A stretch of 64,000 nucleotides of DNA from Pseudomonas sp. GM79. GTDB lineage: Bacteria; Pseudomonadota; Gammaproteobacteria; Pseudomonadales; Pseudomonadaceae. The stretch lies in contig NZ_AKJE01000047.1 of the NCBI RefSeq assembly GCF_000282495.1, positions 32,214 to 96,213 on the forward strand, read 5' to 3'. A program made the position numbers and the translations under genes. Positions 18,051 to 26,165 of this stretch are shown in pieces (position 1 is the first letter of the stretch; the number at the start of each line of letters is the position of its first letter). The notes under the pieces are model-generated. The model had not been told where the DNA came from and ran no database searches. It worked only from the letters and a program-made list of their open reading frames with translations.

Positions 18051-19417
18051 TAATGTTTCTCCAGACGGGTCCCGCACAAAGCGGCGACGATGTTTTCCAT
18101 CGCGGCGCTGCGCGAGCCCTTGATCAAAATGGTGGTGTTTGTGTCCTGCTCGGCTTCCAGGGCCTTGATCAGCTCAGCCTGAGTGCTGAAGTGAAAAGCC
18201 TGCTCGCCGAAAGCGTTTACGGCGTGGGTCATCATTGGCCCGACCGCGTAAAGCGCGGAAACCTTGCCGCGGGCGTACTCGCCCACATCGCGGTGCCCCT
18301 GCTCCGCCCAATCGCCCAACTCGCCGATATCTCCGAGCACCAGAACGGTGCGGCCGGAAAAGCCGGCGAGTATATCAACGGCGGCGCACATGGAGGTGGG
18401 GTTTGCGTTGTACGTGTCATCAATCACGCGCATACCGTTAGTCGCCAGTTGCGCGACGGCACGACCCTTGACCGGTTGCACTGCATTGAGCCCCGAAGCG
18501 ATATGCGACAAGGACACGCCCAGGGCGTGAGCCGCCGCGGCGGCGGCGACTGCGTTGGTGACGTTGTGCCCGCCGAGCAGGTTCAATTGAATCCGGGCAA
18601 TACCTTGCGGCGTGTGCAGTTCGAATGCAGGGCAGCCGCGTGCATCGGAAACGATGAAGCTGGCATGGAAATCTGCGGTGGCATCCAGCTGAGAGAAACT
18701 CAGCACCCGTCGGGCAGCGGCACGGGCCTTCCAGATCGGGAACGCCTTGTCGTCGAGGTTCAGCACGGCGATGCCCGAGGCATCCAGCCCTTCAATAATC
18801 TCGCCCTTGGCCTCGACGATTTTTTCCGGGCCGCCGAACTCACCGACGTGGGCAGTGCCGGCATTGTTCAGCACAGCGACATGCGGTTTGGTCATGGCAA
18901 CGGTGTAGGCAATCTCGCCAAGACGCGAAGCCCCCAACTCGATGACCGCCGCCGTGTGTTCCGGCGCCAGTTCGAGCAGGGTCAGCGGAACACCGAGGTC
19001 GTTGTTCAGGTTGCCACGGGTCGCCAGCACCGGACCGCGCGTACGCAGGATGCTCGCAAGCATTTCCTTGACCGTGGTCTTGCCGCTGGAACCGGTGATG
19101 GCTGCGACCGGATGAGTGAACGCAGCGCGGTTCATCGCGCCCAATTGGCCGAGGGCCTGACGGGTGTCCTTGACCAGCAGCTGCGGCAGCGCGCTGTCGG
19201 CGACTTCGCGCTCGACCAGGGCACCCACGGCGCCTTTGGCGGCGACATCATTGAGGTAGTCATGACCATCGAAACGCGGGCCGGCCAAGGCAATAAACAA
19301 TTGGCCGGGCTTGATCGCGCGGCTGTCGATGCTGACGCCGTCGAAGCTGGCGTCGCTGGCAATCAGACGGGCATTCAGTGCGCCGGTCAGTTCGCTCAGT
19401 TTCAAGGCTTTAAGCAT
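18050..19417 (-). CDS. murF: UDP-MurNAc-tripeptide--D-alanyl-D-alanine ligase
   Basis: MurF completes the UDP-MurNAc-pentapeptide by adding the D-Ala-D-Ala made by Ddl. It has 455 residues with the P-loop GSSGKTT at 109-115 and a NANPTSM segment further on. It overlaps murE by 8 bp and mraY by 1 bp. Confidence 0.97.
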   Translation of the reverse strand: MLKALKLSELTGALNARLIASDASFDGVSIDSRAIKPGQLFIALAGPRFDGHDYLNDVAAKGAVGALVEREVADSALPQLLVKDTRQALGQLGAMNRAAFTHPVAAITGSSGKTTVKEMLASILRTRGPVLATRGNLNNDLGVPLTLLELAPEHTAAVIELGASRLGEIAYTVAMTKPHVAVLNNAGTAHVGEFGGPEKIVEAKGEIIEGLDASGIAVLNLDDKAFPIWKARAAARRVLSFSQLDATADFHASFIVSDARGCPAFELHTPQGIARIQLNLLGGHNVTNAVAAAAAAHALGVSLSHIASGLNAVQPVKGRAVAQLATNGMRVIDDTYNANPTSMCAAVDILAGFSGRTVLVLGDIGELGDWAEQGHRDVGEYARGKVSALYAVGPMMTHAVNAFGEQAFHFSTQAELIKALEAEQDTNTTILIKGSRSAAMENIVAALCGTRLEKH

Positions 19418-20873
19418 GGGCCACCTCCCACGCGGTCAGGGCGTGATCGGCCTCGACCAGATCGGAGAAAGCGTGGCGCTCGCCGTTGATTTCCTGATAG
19501 TCCTCGTGACCTTTACCGGCCAGGACAATCACGTCATCGGCCGATGCGCTGGCGATCAATTGGGCAATCGCCTGGCCACGGCCTGCGACGAAGGTCACTT
19601 TATCCACAGCGGTAAAACCGGCGCGGATGTCGTCGAAAATCACTGTTGGGTCTTCGGTGCGTGGATTGTCATCGGTGACCAGTACGCCATCGGCCAGGCG
19701 CTCGACCACTTCCGCCATCAGCGGACGCTTGCCGCGATCGCGATCACCGCCGCAACCGAACAGGCACAGCAACCGGCCTTTGGCGTGTGGACGCAGGGCC
19801 ATCAAGACTTTTTCCAGCGCATCCGGTGTGTGGGCGTAATCAACCACCACCAACGGCTGAGTACCACCACCCAGGCGCTGCATGCGACCGGCCGGGCCTT
19901 CGAGTTTCGGCAGCACTTTGAGGATTTCGTCCAGTGCGTAGTCCAGCCCGAGCAAGGCGCCGATGGCTGCCAAGACGTTGCTCAGGTTGAAACGGCCGAG
20001 CAAGGTGCTGCGCAAATGGTGTTCGCCTTGCGGCGTGACCAGCGTGGCGCGCACGCCTTCGTCGTCGAACTGCGCCTGGCGGCAATACAGGTAGGCGCTG
20101 GAATCTTCCAGGCTGTAAGTGATCAGTCGCGACTCGCCTTCATCGCCAGCCAGTTGCCGGCCGAAATCGTCGTCCAGGTTGACCACCCGGCACTTCAGAT
20201 CATTCCAGGCAAACAACTTGGCCTTGGTTTCGCCATAGGCCTGCATGGTGCCGTGGTAATCCAGATGATCGCGCGACAGGTTGGTCATCACCGCCACATC
20301 GAACGCCAACGCCGTCACGCGGCCCTGATCCAGGCCGTGGGAAGAGACTTCCATGGCCACGGCTTTGGCGCCGGCTTTTTTCAGGTCGGCGAGGGTCGCT
20401 TGCACCGCAATCGGGTTTGGCGTGGTGTGCAGACCGCTTTCCAGCGCGCCGTAGAAACCGGAGCCCAGGGTGCCGACAATGCCGCAGTGCTGACCAAGCA
20501 GGTCGAGCGCCTGGGCGACCAATTGCGTCACGCTGGTTTTACCGTTGGTGCCAGTCACGCCGATCAGGTTCAAATGACGGCTCGGGTCGCCATAAAAGCG
20601 CCCGGCGATGTCCGACAGCTGCGCCGCCAGGCCTTTGACCGGAATCAACGGCACGTCGGTGATCGGCAGCACAGTCGCGCCTTCGACTTCATAAGCCACG
20701 GCAGCAGCGCCGCGTTGCAAGGCGTCGGCGATGTGCGCACGCCCGTCGAACTTGCCACCAGGAACCGCGAGGAACAGATCGCCTGCTCGTACGTTGCGGC
20801 TGTCCAGCGCCAATTCGCGGATCAACAGATCGCGGCCGGCGTGGGCGAAAATCTTGTTCAGGCTCAGCGACAT
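19410..20873 (-). CDS. murE: UDP-MurNAc-L-Ala-D-Glu--meso-diaminopimelate ligase
   Basis: MurE adds the third stem-peptide residue. The 487-residue protein has the P-loop GTNGKTS, and the motif DNPR (VTDDNPRTEDP) that marks meso-diaminopimelate specificity as opposed to lysine. Its start shares one base with the ftsI stop codon and its end overlaps murF by 8 bp. Confidence 0.97.
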   Translation of the reverse strand: MSLSLNKIFAHAGRDLLIRELALDSRNVRAGDLFLAVPGGKFDGRAHIADALQRGAAAVAYEVEGATVLPITDVPLIPVKGLAAQLSDIAGRFYGDPSRHLNLIGVTGTNGKTSVTQLVAQALDLLGQHCGIVGTLGSGFYGALESGLHTTPNPIAVQATLADLKKAGAKAVAMEVSSHGLDQGRVTALAFDVAVMTNLSRDHLDYHGTMQAYGETKAKLFAWNDLKCRVVNLDDDFGRQLAGDEGESRLITYSLEDSSAYLYCRQAQFDDEGVRATLVTPQGEHHLRSTLLGRFNLSNVLAAIGALLGLDYALDEILKVLPKLEGPAGRMQRLGGGTQPLVVVDYAHTPDALEKVLMALRPHAKGRLLCLFGCGGDRDRGKRPLMAEVVERLADGVLVTDDNPRTEDPTVIFDDIRAGFTAVDKVTFVAGRGQAIAQLIASASADDVIVLAGKGHEDYQEINGERHAFSDLVEADHALTAWEVAHA

Positions 20874-22615
20874 CAGCCGCGCCCTCCATTAGCTTTCAGC
20901 GGAACGACCGGTGCGGCGTTCGCTTGTTGAGTGGCAGGCAGGTTGTCCGGGGTGATGTTCATCAGGCGCAGGGTCCCGGACATCACTTTGCTGAACACCG
21001 GCGCCGATACCAGACCACCGAAGTAACCGGCTTTGGTCGGTTCATCAATCACCACCACGATTGCGTAGCGCGGATCGCTCATCGGGCCGAAGCCGGCGAA
21101 CAGCGAGCGATAGGAGTTCTCGGCGTAGCCCTTGGTGCCGACCGACGTTTTACGTGCAGTACCCGACTTGCCGCCCACGTGATACGCCGGCACCTGCGCA
21201 CGGAATACACCGCGCGGGGCTTCGATCACTTGTTGCAGCATGGTTTGCATGGTTTTCGCGACAGCTTCCGGCAATACCTGTGTGGTTTGCGGTGCTTTGT
21301 CGGTTTTGATCAGGGTCAGCGGCGCAAGGCGACCATTGTTGGCCAGGGCCGAGAAGGCGTGGACCAACTGGATCGCAGTCACGGAAATACCGTAGCCGTA
21401 GGACAGCGTGGCGGTTTCAGCCTTGCGCCATTCGCGGTAGTTCGGCAGGTTGCCGACGCGCTCGCCCGGGAAACCGAGCCCGGTATCCTGGCCGAGGCCG
21501 ACTTTCTGCGCCAGGCGGAAAATCGTTTCGCCGCCGATATCGAACGCGACCTTACTCATGCCGACGTTACTGGAATTGATCAGGATACCGGTCAGGTCGA
21601 GTACCGGGCCTTCACTCTTCGATACGTCCTTGATGGTGTACTTACCAATCTGCAAGGTGCCTGGATACACTTCGACGGTATCGGTCGGCTTCCAGCGGCC
21701 GGTTTCAATCGCGGCGCTCATGGAGATCGCCTTCATGGTCGAACCCGGCTCGAATACGTCGATCATCGCGCGGTTGCGCATCATCGCCGGTTGCAGGTTG
21801 CGACGGTTGTTCGGGTTGTAGGTCGGCTGGTTGACCATGGCGAGGATCTCGCCGGTCTTCACGTCCATGATCACCAGGCTACCGGCCTTGGCGCCATTCT
21901 CGATGATCGCATTGCGCAGTTCACGGTTGGCCAGATATTGCAGACGCAGGTCAATGGACAACGCCAAGGGCTTGCCGGCCTTGGCGTTTTTGGTGACCTG
22001 GACATCTTTGATCAGCCGGCCGCGCCGGTCCTTGATCACCTGCCGCTTGCCGGGGACGCCGGCCAGCCATTCGTCGTAGGCCAGCTCGACGCCTTCGCGC
22101 CCGTGGTCATCGATGTCGGTGAAGCCGACCATGTGGGCGGTGACTTCGCCGGCCGGGTAGAAACGCCGGAACTCTTCGATGCCATAAACACCCGGCACTT
22201 TCAGATCGAGCACAGCCTGGCCTTGCTCGGGGGTCAGCCCGCGCACCAGATAAATGAATTCTTTGTTGGCCTGGGCTTCGAGACGTTCAGCCAGGGCTTT
22301 CGGGTCCTGCCCCAAGGCAGCCGCCAGTGCCGGCCACTTCTCTTTGGCCGTTTGCATTTCCTTGGCGTTGGCCCACAGGGTGGTGACCGGGGTACTCACG
22401 GCCAACGGCTCGCCGTTACGGTCGGTGATCAGACCACGGTGAGCCGGAATTGGAATATGACGAACACTGCGCGCATCGCCCTGACCTTTAAGGAAGGCAC
22501 GGTCGACCACTTGCAAATCGATGATGCGCCAGGCAATCGCCGCCACCATGATGCCGAGCAACCCGACCACCAGACGGAACCGCCATGGAAAGAGCGCGCC
22601 TTCGAGTTTCATCAT
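20873..22615 (-). CDS. ftsI: Septal transpeptidase PBP3
   Basis: This class B penicillin-binding protein cross-links septal peptidoglycan with FtsW. It has 580 residues: a short cytoplasmic tail, one TM helix at about 16-34, a pedestal domain and a transpeptidase domain. The active-site motifs are S292-T-M-K295, S348-S-N350 and K483-S-G485, all intact. Two adjacent ATG codons (22615 and 22612) could serve as start. The first overlaps the ftsL stop by 4 bp. It is the main target of antipseudomonal beta-lactams. Confidence 0.98.
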   Translation of the reverse strand: MMKLEGALFPWRFRLVVGLLGIMVAAIAWRIIDLQVVDRAFLKGQGDARSVRHIPIPAHRGLITDRNGEPLAVSTPVTTLWANAKEMQTAKEKWPALAAALGQDPKALAERLEAQANKEFIYLVRGLTPEQGQAVLDLKVPGVYGIEEFRRFYPAGEVTAHMVGFTDIDDHGREGVELAYDEWLAGVPGKRQVIKDRRGRLIKDVQVTKNAKAGKPLALSIDLRLQYLANRELRNAIIENGAKAGSLVIMDVKTGEILAMVNQPTYNPNNRRNLQPAMMRNRAMIDVFEPGSTMKAISMSAAIETGRWKPTDTVEVYPGTLQIGKYTIKDVSKSEGPVLDLTGILINSSNVGMSKVAFDIGGETIFRLAQKVGLGQDTGLGFPGERVGNLPNYREWRKAETATLSYGYGISVTAIQLVHAFSALANNGRLAPLTLIKTDKAPQTTQVLPEAVAKTMQTMLQQVIEAPRGVFRAQVPAYHVGGKSGTARKTSVGTKGYAENSYRSLFAGFGPMSDPRYAIVVVIDEPTKAGYFGGLVSAPVFSKVMSGTLRLMNITPDNLPATQQANAAPVVPLKANGGRG

Positions 22616-22905
22616 GGCGCCACCATCTGCACTTCAGCGGCGCCGGGAATGCGCATCTTCAGTTGCTCGGTGGCCAGGACTTCGATGCGGCTATGGGCGG
22701 TCCAGGTACTCTGCTCGAGAATCAACCGGCCCCACTCCGCCTGCGCCTTGTCGCGCACGCTCAACTCGCCGTACAGCGAATTGAGCAACTGACGGTTCCA
22801 GTGCGCGCTATAGGACACGCCTATAGCCGACACAAGCACGCCGGCAAACAACAGCAGCATGAAAAAGCTTCCGCCGGGAAGTGGCTTGGCGAAAAGCTTG
22901 CTCAC
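22612..22905 (-). CDS. ftsL: Cell division protein FtsL
   Basis: This small bitopic protein (97 residues) forms a complex with FtsB and FtsQ that regulates FtsWI. The N-terminus holds a short basic segment and a TM helix at about 13-33, followed by a periplasmic coiled-coil stretch (LLNSLYGELSVRDKAQAEWG). It overlaps rsmH and ftsI by 4 bp each. Confidence 0.93.
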   Translation of the reverse strand: MSKLFAKPLPGGSFFMLLLFAGVLVSAIGVSYSAHWNRQLLNSLYGELSVRDKAQAEWGRLILEQSTWTAHSRIEVLATEQLKMRIPGAAEVQMVAP

Positions 22906-23849
22906 CGCAGCTTCTCCGCGACACGCATGACGGCACTACGGGAACGTGGGTTGGCTTTGAGTTCGGCCTCCGAGGCGGTCTGCGCTTTGCCATGGATTTT
23001 GATTACCGGTTCGAAAGCAACGTGACGGACCGGCAGGTTGCGCGGCAGGTTGTCGGCTTCGCCCTTCACCAGTTTGCGCATGAACAGTTTGACGATGCGG
23101 TCTTCCAGCGAGTGGAAGCTGATGACAACCAGACGGCCGCCCACTTCCAGGCATTCCAGCGCCGCTTCGAGGCCGGCTTCCAGATCGCCCAGTTCGTTGT
23201 TGACGTGAATACGCAGGCCCTGGAATGCACGGGTCGCCGGGTTCTTGCCCTTTTCCCATGCCGGGTTGGCGACTTTTAGCACTTCAGCCAGATCACCAGT
23301 GCGCTCGAACGGCTTGATGTCGCGACGCTCAGCCACGGCACGCGCCATGCGACCGGAGAAACGCTCTTCGCCGTATTGCTTGAACACCCGGGCGATTTCT
23401 TCCACCGGCGCGGTGTTGACGAACTCGGCAGCGCTGATCCCGCGGGACGGATCCATGCGCATGTCCAACGGACCGTCGTTGAGGAAGCTGAAGCCGCGCT
23501 CCGGGTCGTCGAGCTGTGGCGAGGACACGCCGAGGTCGAGCAGAACACCGCTGACCTTGCCGGCCAGACCGCGTTCGGCGACTTCCGAACCGAGCTCGGC
23601 AAAGCTGCGCTGCACAACGACAAAGCGGCCGTCTTCGGCCGCTAGCGTTTGCCCGGTGGCAATCGCTTGAGGATCTTTGTCGAATCCGAGCAACCGGCCA
23701 TCAGGCCCGAGCTGGCTGAGGATCAACCGACTGTGCCCGCCACGTCCGAACGTACCGTCCAGATAGCAGCCATCAGGACGTACGGCGAGAGCCTCGACGG
23801 CTTCGTCAAGCAGTACGGTGATGTGGTTAAAGCCGCTATCAATAGTCAC
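22902..23849 (-). CDS. rsmH: 16S rRNA (cytosine-1402-N4)-methyltransferase
   Basis: RsmH methylates C1402 in the ribosomal P site, using S-adenosylmethionine. The 315-residue length is standard. The SAM-binding segment YLDGTFGRGGHSRLIL near residues 30-45 and the VLLDLGVSSPQLD motif are visible. It is the second gene of the cluster and overlaps mraZ by 4 bp. Confidence 0.97.
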   Translation of the reverse strand: MTIDSGFNHITVLLDEAVEALAVRPDGCYLDGTFGRGGHSRLILSQLGPDGRLLGFDKDPQAIATGQTLAAEDGRFVVVQRSFAELGSEVAERGLAGKVSGVLLDLGVSSPQLDDPERGFSFLNDGPLDMRMDPSRGISAAEFVNTAPVEEIARVFKQYGEERFSGRMARAVAERRDIKPFERTGDLAEVLKVANPAWEKGKNPATRAFQGLRIHVNNELGDLEAGLEAALECLEVGGRLVVISFHSLEDRIVKLFMRKLVKGEADNLPRNLPVRHVAFEPVIKIHGKAQTASEAELKANPRSRSAVMRVAEKLR

Positions 23850-24301
23850 AGGATTAAATCACGCAGTTCATCAGGCATGGCGCCCGGTTGTTGAATAGCA
23901 GCCAGGTCAGCGGCAGAAACCGCATTCCAGGCATCCTCGTCCCACAATTGGAACTTGTTCAGTTGGCCTACCAACATCGCGCGCTTATCCAACTTGGCAT
24001 ATTCGCGAAGACGCGGCGGAACCAGAAAACGACCACTGCCATCGAGCTCGAGGTCGACGGCATTACCAATCAGTAAACGTTGCAGGCGGCGGTTCTCTTC
24101 GCGAAGCGAAGGCAGTGCGCGCAGTTTGGTTTCGATAATTTCCCACTCATCGAGGGGATAAACACACAAACACGGATCAACGGCATCGATGGTGACGATT
24201 AATTGACCGGAACTACGCGAAACCAGCTCGTCACGGTACCGGCTCGGCATAGCGAGACGGCCCTTTGCATCGAGACTGATAGCGTTAGCTCCGCGAAACA
24301 C
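23846..24301 (-). CDS. mraZ: Transcriptional regulator MraZ
   Basis: MraZ is a ring-forming DNA-binding protein that, in E. coli, represses its own promoter and the dcw cluster. It has 151 residues with two SpoVT-AbrB-like repeats, each carrying a DXXXR motif (SLDAKGRLAMPSRYRDEL and LELDGSGRFLVPPRLREY). It is the first gene of the operon. The three phased boxes just upstream at 24343-24367 are its likely operator. Confidence 0.96.
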   Translation of the reverse strand: MFRGANAISLDAKGRLAMPSRYRDELVSRSSGQLIVTIDAVDPCLCVYPLDEWEIIETKLRALPSLREENRRLQRLLIGNAVDLELDGSGRFLVPPRLREYAKLDKRAMLVGQLNKFQLWDEDAWNAVSAADLAAIQQPGAMPDELRDLIL

Positions 24302-24342
24302 GTCAGCGTTTCTCCAAATATTAGCGTTTTACGCTCAAAAAA

Positions 24343-24367
24343 CCCACTTCATGCCACTTTCCGCCAC
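24343..24367 (-). promoter_or_regulatory. Three phased MraZ boxes
   Basis: On the minus strand GTGGC, GTGGC and GTGGG repeat with exact 10-bp periodicity (5-bp boxes, 5-bp spacers), about 42 bp before mraZ. In E. coli MraZ is reported to bind TGGGN repeats separated by 5 bp. The boxes lie immediately downstream of the predicted transcription start, so binding should block initiation or clearance. Confidence 0.75.
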
Positions 24368-24375
24368 TTGCGCAC

Positions 24376-24405
24376 ACTATAGGAATGCGCCCACCACACC
24401 GTCAA
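24376..24405 (-). promoter_or_regulatory. Sigma70-type promoter of the dcw cluster
   Basis: On the minus strand TTGACG (24400-24405) and TATAGT (24376-24381) are separated by 18 bp. A start near 24368-24370 would place the MraZ boxes at about +1 to +27. Confidence 0.7.
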
Positions 24406-24409
24406 GGCG

Positions 24410-24657
24410 CGGATTAAAGGAAAAGCCTTACAGAACGGAGATTTAGGAGCGTAAAAGGAGGGTTAACGAGAATCTGACGGATGAATTCGCTCAATAACTT
24501 GAATCAGCACATAAGGCTGCGTTCAGAAGTTAAAGTAGTTTGTTAAGAGTAAGATTTTTTCGGTATTACAAAAGCGCTTCTGCTATTGATTCAGCAGGGA
24601 GGGAAATTGCCATTACACACATCGCTGCCAATGACTCGGCAGAGAGGGAAAAAAAGG
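24410..24657. other. AT-rich spacer between mraZ and rnpB with tandem hairpins
   Basis: No open frame with coding character was found. Two related hairpins lie 45 bp apart: ctgct..agcag at 24580-24597 and ctgcc..ggcag at 24625-24642. Each is followed by a (g)gagggaaa stretch. On the minus strand the second lies just past the 3' end of RNase P RNA. Confidence 0.6.
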
Positions 24658-24660
24658 TGG

Positions 24661-25010
24661 AGAGTCGATCTGTAAGCCGGGTTCTGTCTTGAACAGTCAT
24701 TCGTCTACGATGGCCATCACTGGACATCTTTAGCAACCTACCCGGTCCCAGCGCGGGCCACGCCTTGGGACCCTATTTGGTCTTGCTCCAAGTGGGGTTT
24801 ACCTAGCCACGAACTGTTGCCAGACGTGCGGTGCGCTCTTACCGCACCTTTTCACCCTTACCGGCGCCGAAGCGCTTAGGCGGTTATTTTCTGTGGCACT
24901 TTCCGTAGGCTCACGCCTCCCAGGCATTACCTGGCACTTCGCCCTATGGAGCCCGGACTTTCCTCCCCCCCCTAATTTTCATAGAGGGCAGCGACTGTCC
25001 GATCGACTCT
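24661..25010 (-). ncRNA. rnpB: RNase P RNA, class A
   Basis: This catalytic RNA of RNase P matures tRNA 5' ends. The ends are complementary (agagtcgatc at the 5' end, gatcgactct at the 3' end). The conserved core gaggaaagtccgggctcc reads on the minus strand at 24948-24965, and the P4 partner gacagaac lies at 24681-24688. The element ccaaatagg-type and gcggtaagagcgcacc segments are also visible. The length of about 350 nt fits a bacterial type A RNA. Confidence 0.96.
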
Positions 25011-25020
25011 CCGCCGCGAA

Positions 25021-25048
25021 GATTAACGGCAGAGCGACCGAAGAACAA
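25021..25048 (-). promoter_or_regulatory. Promoter of rnpB
   Basis: On the minus strand TTGTTC (25043-25048) and TTAATC (25021-25026) are spaced 16 bp apart. The -10 lies about 11 bp before the mature 5' end of RNase P RNA. It sits between the rsmI stop codon and rnpB. Confidence 0.55.
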
Positions 25049-25083
25049 GCGCTAAAAGCCTCTGGCCGGCGCTGCACGTCGGT

Positions 25084-25956
25084 TTACTCGCCCTTCTGTT
25101 TATCCAGCGCGACCTGATAGAGCACATTCTTGCGTTCGCCGGTAATTTGCGCCGCCAATGCCGCCGCACGCTTGAGCGGCATCTCTTCGAGTAACAGATT
25201 GAGAATACGCATGGCTTCACTGCTGACAGCGTCTTCGGTCTCAGGGGCAGTCCAGCCCGCCACCAGCACTACACACTCGCCACGCTGCTGATTGCTGTCC
25301 GATTCGACGAACTCGCGCAACTCGGCCAGCGGCAAGCCTTTGAGGGTTTCGAAGGTCTTGGTCAGTTCCCGCGCCAGCAACGCCGGACGCTCGGCACCAA
25401 ATACCAGCTCCATGTCTTGCAGGCACTCGAGGATGCGGTGCGGTGCTTCATAGAAAATCAGCGTGCGCGGCTCTTCTTTTACCAGCTCCAGACGAGCCCG
25501 TCGGCCGACAGCCTTGGCCGGCAAAAAACCTTCGAAGATGAAACGGTCGGACGGCAGGCCCGCCGCCGACAATGCCGCAATCAAGGCACACGCCCCCGGA
25601 ACCGGCACCACATTGATCCCTGCGGTACGAGCCTGACGCACCAGGTGATAACCCGGATCGGAAATCAGCGGCGTCCCAGCGTCGGAAATCAACGCCACAT
25701 CGTCGCCCGCCAGCAGACGCGTGATAAAGCGGTTACCCTCCTCACGCTCATTGTGTTCATGGCAGGCCGCCAGCGGTGTGGGGATACCGAAATGCTGCAT
25801 CAATCGCTGGGAATGGCGAGTGTCTTCGGCCGCGATCAAGGCGACCTCACGCAGGATCTTCAGCGCACGCGCACTGATGTCGTCCAGGTTGCCGATGGGC
25901 GTCGCCACCACATAAAGCGAGCCAGCAGCGGAATTCAAAGCACCTGGAACAGTCAA
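25084..25956 (-). CDS. rsmI: 16S rRNA (cytidine-1402-2'-O)-methyltransferase
   Basis: RsmI methylates the ribose of C1402, the same nucleotide that RsmH modifies on the base, and the two genes lie within 2 kb of each other. The family N-terminus GSLYVVATPIGNLDDIS and the DAGTPLISDPGY motif are clear. I set the start at TTG 25956, which has gaggtg 7 bp upstream and gives 290 residues. The ATG at 25989 would add 11 residues and a weaker site. An even longer frame runs into the divergent lpoA promoter region. Confidence 0.92.
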   Translation of the reverse strand: MTVPGALNSAAGSLYVVATPIGNLDDISARALKILREVALIAAEDTRHSQRLMQHFGIPTPLAACHEHNEREEGNRFITRLLAGDDVALISDAGTPLISDPGYHLVRQARTAGINVVPVPGACALIAALSAAGLPSDRFIFEGFLPAKAVGRRARLELVKEEPRTLIFYEAPHRILECLQDMELVFGAERPALLARELTKTFETLKGLPLAELREFVESDSNQQRGECVVLVAGWTAPETEDAVSSEAMRILNLLLEEMPLKRAAALAAQITGERKNVLYQVALDKQKGE

Positions 25957-26165
25957 AACGCACACCTCATGATCGGTAAAAGGCGACATTGTAGCGCGTA
26001 GCGGCGCTTGCGATACGCCTCCCCCTCCGCGGTTTTTCCAGCCTTTTGTGCAGTGCTGCAACATTTGCATGAGCTAAATTGATCGATTCACGCCAGTAAC
26101 ATCGCGCCCCGGCCAGTGCTTGGGTACAATTCCACGCTAATTTGATCGAGTATCAGGAACACTAC

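Noticed and set aside
11889..18077. Longer N-termini for murC, murG, ftsW and mraY
   Set aside because: The extensions overlap upstream genes and precede the family N-termini and ribosome sites. I used the internal ATG in each case.
20924..22792. 622-codon plus-strand frame opposite ftsI
   Set aside because: Antisense shadow of ftsI with low-complexity composition and no domain.
24893..25117. 74-codon plus-strand frame
   Set aside because: It is the complement of RNase P RNA and part of the rsmI end, not coding.
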